DNA from: JAJTFW01 sp031421935
GTDB taxonomy: Bacteria > Bacteroidota > Bacteroidia > AKYH767-A > OLB10
Length of the DNA: 10,652 nucleotides
Assembly: GCA_031421935.1 (NCBI GenBank)
Contig: JANOPQ010000005.1
Coordinates: 1-10,652 of the forward strand
Direction: 5' to 3'
Shown here: positions 6,114-10,652 of the stretch, piece by piece
Layout: every line of letters starts with the position of its first letter
How positions within the stretch are numbered: the stretch's first letter is position 1
Translations under genes and position numbers: made by a program
Notes under the pieces: model-generated
What the model was told of the DNA's origin: nothing
What the model saw: only the letters and a program-made list of their open reading frames with translations
Databases searched by the model: none

Positions 6114-8012
6114 TTATTTCAACGCCCCCTCCTTAATACTTTCCACCACGGCAGGATCCAAGAGCGTAGATGTATCTCCTAAATTATTCATCTCGCCTTC
6201 TGCAATTTTCCTTAAAATTCTACGCATGATTTTTCCAGAGCGTGTTTTAGGTAGACCACTTACAAATTGTATTTTGTCGGGCTTCGCGATGGCGCTAATC
6301 ATTTTTGTGACGATGGAAAGTATTTCGATTCGGCTTTGATTGGGGTTTTCAAGCACATGATCACAAATAACGTAAGCATAAATTCCTTGCCCCTTAATTG
6401 GATGAGGAAATCCGACAACCGCCGATTCGATCACATGCGGATGTTCGTTGATGGCGTTCTCTACTTCTGCAGTACCGAGGCGATGTCCAGAAACATTGAT
6501 GACATCGTCCACCCGCCCAATAATTCGGTAATAATGATCGTAGTCTCTTCGGCATCCATCTCCTGTAAAATATAAATTTGGATACGTAGAAAAATAATTT
6601 AGTCGACAACGTTCATGATCACCATAGGTAGTTCGAATCATACCTGGCCACGGGAATTTTATGCATAAATTTCCTTCTACATTGATGCCTTTTATTTCAT
6701 TGCCTGAACCGTCTACTAAGATGGGTTGTATGCCAGGAAGCGGAAGTGTCGCGAAGGTAGGTTTAGTAGGAGTGATGTGCGCCAGAGGAGAAATCATGAT
6801 TCCACCTGTTTCCGTTTGCCACCATGTATCAACTATCGCACATTTTCCTTTTCCAATTTTTTCATGATACCAGTTCCAAGCTTCTTCGTTGATGGGTTCA
6901 CCCACCGATCCTAATGTTTTCAAGGAGTCTAACGCATACGGCTGTACGAACTCATCACCGCAAGCCATCAAAGAACGGATAGCAGTAGGTGCAGTATAGA
7001 ATATATTTACTTTATGTTTATCAATCACCTCCCAAAACCTACCTGCATTCGGATATATAGGAATTCCTTCAAACATTACAGTGGTAGCACCACACAATAG
7101 CGGACCATAAACAATGTACGTATGCCCCGTTACCCAACCTACATCGGCAGTACACCAATAAATATCTTTTTCTTCGTATTGGAAAACATTTTTGAATGTA
7201 TATCCCGCCCATACCATATATCCACCACAAGTATGTACAACGCCTTTTGGCTTTCCTGTAGAGCCCGAAGTATATAAAATAAAGAGCATGTCTTCAGCAT
7301 CCATGGCTACGGCCTTGCATTCGGTACTGCAGTCTGCAATCTCTTCGTGCCACCAACGGTCCACCGCCTCATTCCAATTTATTTTTTGTTCGGTATGTCG
7401 AAATACCACTACATTTTTTACGCATGATGTTTGAAGCAAGGCCTCGTCAATAATTTCTTTTAAAGAAATATCTTTTGCTCCTCTGTGAGCGCCATCTGCT
7501 GTGATTACAAATTTGCAGAGCGAATCATTGATTCGATCGGCTAACGATTGCGCTGAAAAACCAGCGAACACAATGGAGTGAACTGCACCGATGCGTGCAC
7601 AAGCCAACATGGTAATCGCTGCTTCTGGAACCATGGGCATGTAAATGCAAATTCGGTCTCCTTTTTCTGCACCTAATTTTTTTAACATGTTTGCTGTTTT
7701 GCAAACTTCTTCGTGCAGTTGATTGTAAGTAATTTTCTTTGAAGGCTGAGTTGGATCATTGGGCTCCCATACAATCGCAACTTGATTTCCTCTTTCAACT
7801 AAGTGTCGATCGAGGCAATTTTCTGTAATGTTTAATTGTCCACCTTCAAACCATTTCACGTCAAATACGTCAAAATTCCATTTTAGTACTTTACTCCATG
7901 GCTTTATCCAACTAAACTCCACTGCAATATTTGCCCAAAATTTTTCTGGATTTTCAACACTCTCTTGGTAAGCTTTATGGTATTCTTCGAGGTTTCTTAT
8001 TCTTGAGTTCAT
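6114..8012 (-). CDS. acs: Acetyl-CoA synthetase (AMP-forming acetate--CoA ligase)
   Basis: The enzyme activates acetate with ATP to acetyl-AMP and then forms acetyl-CoA and AMP plus pyrophosphate; it is cytoplasmic. From the ATG at 8012 it has 632 residues, normal for Acs. The N-terminal block NLEEYHKAYQESVENPEKFW is family-typical. The adenylate-forming motifs are complete: YTSGSTGKPKG (247-257), DTWWQTETGG (395-404), YFTGDG, and GRVDDVINVSGHRLGTAEVE (from 499). PKTRSGKIMRRILRKIA near the C-terminus contains the catalytic Lys (K594) that is acetylated by Pat-type enzymes in other bacteria. A TTG at 8057 would add 15 residues, but it lies upstream of the likely promoter box at 8037-8044, so I prefer the ATG. 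It is monocistronic, converges with the six-TM gene, and its stop codon touches the repeat cluster. Confidence 0.97.
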   Translation of the reverse strand: MNSRIRNLEEYHKAYQESVENPEKFWANIAVEFSWIKPWSKVLKWNFDVFDVKWFEGGQLNITENCLDRHLVERGNQVAIVWEPNDPTQPSKKITYNQLHEEVCKTANMLKKLGAEKGDRICIYMPMVPEAAITMLACARIGAVHSIVFAGFSAQSLADRINDSLCKFVITADGAHRGAKDISLKEIIDEALLQTSCVKNVVVFRHTEQKINWNEAVDRWWHEEIADCSTECKAVAMDAEDMLFILYTSGSTGKPKGVVHTCGGYMVWAGYTFKNVFQYEEKDIYWCTADVGWVTGHTYIVYGPLLCGATTVMFEGIPIYPNAGRFWEVIDKHKVNIFYTAPTAIRSLMACGDEFVQPYALDSLKTLGSVGEPINEEAWNWYHEKIGKGKCAIVDTWWQTETGGIMISPLAHITPTKPTFATLPLPGIQPILVDGSGNEIKGINVEGNLCIKFPWPGMIRTTYGDHERCRLNYFSTYPNLYFTGDGCRRDYDHYYRIIGRVDDVINVSGHRLGTAEVENAINEHPHVIESAVVGFPHPIKGQGIYAYVICDHVLENPNQSRIEILSIVTKMISAIAKPDKIQFVSGLPKTRSGKIMRRILRKIAEGEMNNLGDTSTLLDPAVVESIKEGALK

Positions 8013-8036
8013 TTTCAATAGACTTGGATGGTCATT

Positions 8037-8044
8037 CAAATATA
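8037..8044 (-). promoter_or_regulatory. acs: Bacteroidota-type -7 box (TATATTTG) for acs
   Basis: TATATTTG on the minus strand fits TAnnTTTG and ends 24 bp upstream of the acs ATG at 8012. It sits inside the 15 codons that a TTG start would add, which argues against that longer form. Confidence 0.5.
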
Positions 8045-8154
8045 CAAAAGTTTCCAATTTGAGGGGATATTGAACTCAAATCGAATGATAGCAGTAAACC
8101 TGCAATTTTTACGTTAGAAATAAACATAATTATTCTTATTACTATTTTCTTTCT

Positions 8155-8162
8155 TAAATTTG
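8155..8162 (+). promoter_or_regulatory. Candidate -7 box (TAAATTTG) for the antitoxin-like gene
   Basis: TAAATTTG fits TAnnTTTG and ends 19 bases before the ATG at 8182, giving a very short leader. The region around it is very AT-rich, so chance matches are more likely here. Confidence 0.4.
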
Positions 8163-8181
8163 TTTAGTAAATCATTATTCT

Positions 8182-8412
8182 ATGAATATTCATGCTGAAA
8201 AATTAAAGCTAATCGAATGGGTGCTCACCATAAATGATAAAAGCATTATTGAGAATCTGAATATTTTTAAAGATAATTTTTCTACTTCACAAGATTGGTG
8301 GGAAACACTATCGGAAGCTCAAAAGGAGTCCATCGAAAAAGGATTGAAGGATATAGAGGATGGGAAAGTAACAGCGCACAAAGATGTTTTAAAAAAGTAC
8401 AGGTTCAAGTAA
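8182..8412 (+). CDS. Antitoxin-like protein of the putative addiction-module family, no toxin partner visible
   Basis: The 76-residue product ends with the block DWWETLSEAQKESIEKGLKD (38-57), then IEDGKVTAHKDVLKKY. This matches the C-terminal half common in small Bacteroidota antitoxins paired with RelE/ParE-type toxins (DWW, LS/SEAQ..SI..GL.D...G.V..H..V...Y). The N-terminal part looks helical, as is usual for the dimer/DNA-binding half. Such genes are normally followed within a few bases, often overlapping, by the toxin gene. Here the next 108 bp contain no open frame of the right length on the plus strand, and the gene at 8521 is not a toxin. It may be an orphan that remains as an antidote or regulator, or a leftover of a lost module. 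The family assignment is from recognised pattern only. Confidence 0.7.
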   Translation: MNIHAEKLKLIEWVLTINDKSIIENLNIFKDNFSTSQDWWETLSEAQKESIEKGLKDIEDGKVTAHKDVLKKYRFK

Positions 8413-8520
8413 TTCGCAATTTGGAGGCAATTAGTTCTTTCAATACTATTTTGTAATCCATTAGTAAGAATTGGATAGTATTTAATTTTATTGTTTTCCT
8501 CTAAGACGTAAATTGCATAA

Positions 8521-8847
8521 GTGAATATAAAAAAGTGGATGCTCTTCTATGCCTTTTTCTACCCTTTCGGATTAGTAGCCTCTCCTCCTAAAGAGCTCAT
8601 CTTAAAAGTTCCTCAACTCAAGGAGCATACGGTTTTTAATATCAAGAAACAGATGAATTGTTTGATCAATGTTCATTTCTGTGGCTATGATGTTGCAAGC
8701 TCCTGTTTGTTTTTGAGATATGATCCCGAAAGTATGCTCGAAACGGATATTATTATGACAAGTATTTGTGCACTGAATGGAAAAATAGAAGTGATTCCAG
8801 TAATTGGGTATACTATTTATGATGTCATCGATGGAAAATTAAAATGA
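8521..8847 (+). CDS. Small exported protein with a possible HMA-like (ferredoxin-type) fold, unknown function
   Basis: The start is a GTG giving MNIKKWMLFYAFFYPFGLVA, a basic N-terminus plus hydrophobic core that reads as a signal peptide. An internal ATG at 8539 would lose the basic residues. The 108-residue chain then alternates strand and helix in a beta-alpha-beta-beta-alpha-beta order: ELILKVPQL, EHTVFNIKKQMNC, LINVHFCGYDV, SSCLFLRYDP, ETDIIMTSICALN, KIEVIPVIGYTI. This resembles heavy-metal-associated domains, but the metal-binding CxxC of the first loop is absent. Four Cys remain (47, 54, 62, 83). I cannot assign a function. The 108-bp gap before it holds nothing recognisable, and no TAnnTTTG box is evident. 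It may be co-transcribed with the antitoxin-like gene. Confidence 0.5.
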   Translation: MNIKKWMLFYAFFYPFGLVASPPKELILKVPQLKEHTVFNIKKQMNCLINVHFCGYDVASSCLFLRYDPESMLETDIIMTSICALNGKIEVIPVIGYTIYDVIDGKLK

Positions 8848-9028
8848 AATTGATGAATCCATCTACCTAAAATGTTCAGCTAATACCAACGCTCGTAACG
8901 ATATATTTTAAGTAAAGTTATGGTCAAGCTTTTGATCAAATAGATACCATTGGTCTGTTTTGCATTTAGTAATGATTTTAAATTGGCGGCGTCAAACAAC
9001 TTTAAATGCGATAACCATTTATTTATTC

Positions 9029-9045
9029 TGACCCCAGAGGGGTCA
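9029..9045. repeat. Palindrome TGACCCC-AGA-GGGGTCA
   Basis: A perfect 7-bp inverted repeat with a 3-nt centre, TGACCCCAGAGGGGTCA. On the minus strand it is followed by GAATAAA. It could form a stable hairpin but has no T run after it on either side, so it is not a standard intrinsic terminator. A sister copy lies 53 bp further on in the same orientation. Confidence 0.7.
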
Positions 9046-9081
9046 AATCTTTATAGAAAACGATATCATTATTTTTTAGCC

Positions 9082-9098
9082 TGACCCCATAGGGGTCA
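9082..9098. repeat. Palindrome TGACCCC-ATA-GGGGTCA
   Basis: The same 7-bp arms as at 9029-9045 around a different centre (ATA). On the minus strand it continues GGCTAAA, so both copies share GGGGTCAG, two variable bases, then TAAA. Equal arms and a shared one-sided flank suggest a dispersed repeat family, possibly REP-like. Confidence 0.7.
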
Positions 9099-9208
9099 CA
9101 CCAACACCCGAAAACAAACGTCAAATTGATTGGTCCAATAAATGTGGTGGTTAACCTTTCAATCAGAATGAAATCTTTGTATAATTTTATATTAGGGAAT
9201 GTTATAAA

Positions 9209-9916
9209 CTAAGGTGTACTTAAAGCAACCGGAAGAATTTTCCCATTAAAAAACTTGCTACCATTCTCTGTAAACCAAGCTACAAATTCACCCATTTCAC
9301 TTGCTTTTAAAGGAGCTTCGTATCCGGGAAAAGCTTGATGTAACATCTCAGTCTGAACCGCGCCTAAGGCCAAACAATTGACTTTAATTTTTTCATCTTT
9401 CAACTCATTGGCTAAGCATTCAGTCAAAACACATAAAGCCCCTTTGCTACTAGAGTAAGCACTCAATCCATCAAACTTCACGCTTCCTTGAACACCACCC
9501 ACCGACGAAATATTTACGACGTGAGCGCCCTTTGCTTGTTTTAATAAGGGGAGCAAATGTTGGGTCAACCGAAAGGGAGCAAAGACATTCACTTCATAAA
9601 TTTTTTGCAAATCATGTGCACTGATTTCTTCAAATTTCTTGCTCACTAAATAACCAGCGTTATGAATGAGTCCTGTAAGATGATTGACGCCCAATTTCTT
9701 TAAGTCACCCACTAAAGCTGTTAAATTTCCTCTTTCAAGGTCGAAGGGAAGGACGTCAATTTTATTTTCTGAAGCTTTACGTAATGATTCAAGTTTTGTA
9801 GCGTTTCTTGCAATAGCAATTACTTTATTGCGTTTGTTTTGGGCAAGAACCAAGGCTGTAGCGAAACCAATTCCTGAGGAGGCTCCTGTCACTAAATAGT
9901 AATGTTGATATTCCAT
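9209..9916 (-). CDS. Short-chain dehydrogenase/reductase (classical SDR)
   Basis: From the ATG at 9916 the product has 235 residues, a normal classical SDR. A TTG at 9952 would add 12 residues, but AGGAAGG, 11 bases before the ATG, favours the shorter form. The motifs are TGASSGIG (10-17, nucleotide-binding Gly loop), an Arg after strand two (AIARN, favouring NADPH), NAG (86-88), N110, and S138 in VNISSVGG. Y154-SSS-K158 is the catalytic YxxxK, and LGAVQTEM (184-191) is the post-catalytic cofactor loop. The catalytic tetrad is complete. The substrate is unknown; the enzyme should reduce or oxidise a carbonyl/alcohol with NAD(P)(H). It is transcribed divergently from the barrel protein at 9983, with 66 bp between the starts. 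Confidence 0.9.
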   Translation of the reverse strand: MEYQHYYLVTGASSGIGFATALVLAQNKRNKVIAIARNATKLESLRKASENKIDVLPFDLERGNLTALVGDLKKLGVNHLTGLIHNAGYLVSKKFEEISAHDLQKIYEVNVFAPFRLTQHLLPLLKQAKGAHVVNISSVGGVQGSVKFDGLSAYSSSKGALCVLTECLANELKDEKIKVNCLALGAVQTEMLHQAFPGYEAPLKASEMGEFVAWFTENGSKFFNGKILPVALSTP

Positions 9917-9961
9917 GTTATAAATTCCTTCCTGCAAAGGAATAAAAATCAATGAAAGTTG

Positions 9962-9969
9962 TACCTTTG
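9962..9969 (+). promoter_or_regulatory. Bacteroidota-type -7 box (TACCTTTG)
   Basis: TACCTTTG fits TAnnTTTG and ends 13 bases before the ATG at 9983, giving a nearly leaderless transcript for the barrel protein. No matching box is clear on the opposite strand for the SDR gene. Confidence 0.5.
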
Positions 9970-9982
9970 ATTTGCAATTATT

Positions 9983-10546
9983 ATGAGAAAATATTTATTA
10001 CTGGTAGTTTTAAGTCTGGTAGTCACCGTTTCTTATGGACAAGAAAGGGAAGAGCAACCCACTCGACAAAGTCCGCTGGTGAGGGATAAGCCCTCCTTAA
10101 AAGATCGACTCTTTTTTGGTGGAAATGTGGGTCTTAGTTTCGGATCGCTCACGTACATCAATGTGGCACCAACCATCGGTTATAAAATTACCGAAAGATT
10201 CGGAATGGGTTTAGGACCTACTTACACGTATTATAATGATCGCCGTTTTGTGAATTATAAATACGAAACTCAGATTTATGGAGGTCGAACTTTTGCGCAG
10301 TATCAAGCACATGAAAGCATCTTGCTGTATTCAGAATTTGAAGTGGTGAATATTGAAGTGCCTGACTTACTCTTTACAAAACTAATTCGTACAAATATTC
10401 CAAGTCTATTTGTAGGCGGCGGATACACTCAACGCATGGGAAGTAATTCGGGAGTGTCGTTGATGCTTTTGTACAATGTGATGGAAAGTGACTATAAGAT
10501 TTATGAAAATCCAATACTTCGACTTGGGTTTAATTTTGGAATGTGA
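9983..10546 (+). CDS. Small outer-membrane beta-barrel-like protein
   Basis: The 187-residue protein has a signal peptide (MRKYLLLVVLSLVVTVSYGQ, cleaved near residue 20) and a polar, Pro/Arg-containing linker to about 40. A set of alternating polar/aromatic strands follows: LFFGGNVGLSFGS (43-55), YINVAPTIGYKI, FGMGLGPTYTYYNDRR, TQIYGGRTFAQY, ESILLYSEFEVVNIEV, PSLFVGGGYTQRM, VSLMLLYNV, and a final ILRLGFNFGM. Repeated Gly-aromatic strands, short turns and length fit an eight-stranded barrel in the outer membrane. The block FFGGNVGLSFG followed by a Tyr-rich GxGxxY strand is a pattern I associate with a widespread but uncharacterised Bacteroidota family. No enzyme motif is present. It probably starts from its own promoter at 9962-9969. 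Confidence 0.75.
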   Translation: MRKYLLLVVLSLVVTVSYGQEREEQPTRQSPLVRDKPSLKDRLFFGGNVGLSFGSLTYINVAPTIGYKITERFGMGLGPTYTYYNDRRFVNYKYETQIYGGRTFAQYQAHESILLYSEFEVVNIEVPDLLFTKLIRTNIPSLFVGGGYTQRMGSNSGVSLMLLYNVMESDYKIYENPILRLGFNFGM

Positions 10547-10550
10547 AGTG

Positions 10551-10647
10551 TAGCTGCTAGCTTCTAGCTTCTAGCTTCTAGCTTCGGGCTTCTGGCTTCT
10601 GGCTTCTGGCTTCTGGTCGGGAAGCCTCACGACTAACTTCTATCTTC
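10551..10647. repeat. 7-bp tandem repeat array (TAGCTTC / TGGCTTC) interrupted by a palindrome
   Basis: Nine consecutive 7-mers run from 10551 to 10613: TAGCTGC once, TAGCTTC four times, GGGCTTC once, then TGGCTTC three times. A partial unit (TGG) and the palindrome at 10616-10633 follow. Two more degenerate units (TAACTTC, TATCTTC) fill 10634-10647. The array starts 5 bases after the barrel gene's stop and contains no plausible coding frame. Arrays of this kind can vary in copy number by replication slippage. Confidence 0.85.
10616..10633. repeat. Palindromic insert inside the 7-bp array
   Basis: The 18-nt GTCGGGAAGCCTCACGAC has GTCG/CGAC arms, one mismatch, then two more pairs. It breaks the 7-bp array at 10614-10633, after which degenerate 7-mers resume. 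Its centre AAGCCTCA resembles that of the palindrome at 5904-5928 (AGAGCCTCA), so it may be a distant member of the 5904-6113 repeat family. Confidence 0.5.
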
Positions 10648-10652
10648 TAAAA

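Larger units (their letters stand above)
8848..9208. other. Gene-free 361-bp region with two palindromes
   Basis: No open frame of useful size or recognisable remnant is visible on either strand; the longest ATG frames here are only a few codons. The only structure I see is the pair of GGGGTCA palindromes at 9029-9045 and 9082-9098. It lies between the ends of two convergent genes (8521-8847 plus, 9209-9916 minus), like the repeat cluster at 5904-6113. Confidence 0.6.

Noticed and set aside
6267..7434. Several plus-strand open frames opposite acs.
   Set aside because: They are antisense shadows of a strongly conserved enzyme gene, with no family features of their own.
8013..8057. A 15-residue N-terminal extension of acetyl-CoA synthetase from a TTG.
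   Set aside because: The added segment does not look like the Acs N-terminus and contains the likely promoter box.
8413..8520. A decayed RelE/ParE toxin after the antitoxin-like gene.
   Set aside because: I read all three plus frames and found no segment resembling a toxin, even across stops.
1..10652. tRNA, rRNA, riboswitch, IS element or prophage genes.
   Set aside because: I saw no cloverleaf-like or conserved RNA core sequence and no transposase, integrase or phage gene on either strand; faint RNA structures could be missed by eye.

Overview
The window looks like chromosomal DNA of a low-GC member of the Bacteroidota. Three things point there. Exported proteins carry Por-type (T9SS) C-terminal sorting domains with the F/YPNP signature. 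TAnnTTTG boxes, the -7 element typical of Bacteroidota, sit upstream of six starts. The gene families are also typical of the phylum: a PNPSFED-type exported protein, a CehA/McbA-like PHP protein ending in a T9SS tail, and a small outer-membrane barrel. I cannot name a genus from the sequence alone.

Layout. Positions 1-1518 (minus strand) hold a worn cluster of exported-protein genes. It contains the first 35 codons of a PNPSFED-type protein cut by the window edge, a decayed exported-protein pseudogene (259-544), and a second PNPSFED paralogue (751-1518). The T9SS sorting domain of that second paralogue is cut off by an in-frame TAA, although the rest of the domain is still readable (556-750). 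Positions 1630-4438 (minus) form a tight three-gene unit, transcribed PHP-domain exported phosphoesterase-like protein, then GNAT acetyltransferase, then gamma-carbonic-anhydrase-like hexapeptide protein. A divergent promoter region (4439-4619) separates it from a plus-strand pair: a signal-peptide/coiled-coil/TM/SHOCT protein and a six-TM protein (4620-5904).

That pair converges on acetyl-CoA synthetase (acs, 6114-8012, minus). The entire 209-bp gap between the two stop codons is a cluster of GC-rich palindromic repeats, the most unusual structure in the window. Beyond acs come an apparently orphan antitoxin-like gene (8182-8412), a small exported protein with a possible HMA-like fold (8521-8847), a 361-bp gap with two GGGGTCA palindromes, a short-chain dehydrogenase (9209-9916, minus) and a divergent outer-membrane barrel protein (9983-10546). 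The window ends in a 7-bp tandem repeat array interrupted by another palindrome.

Most genes are ordinary housekeeping or accessory genes, and I see no defence locus, phage or complete mobile element. The points worth following are the repeat families, which may be REP-like elements mobilised in trans, and the decay of the surface-protein cluster, including loss of a T9SS tail by one stop codon.
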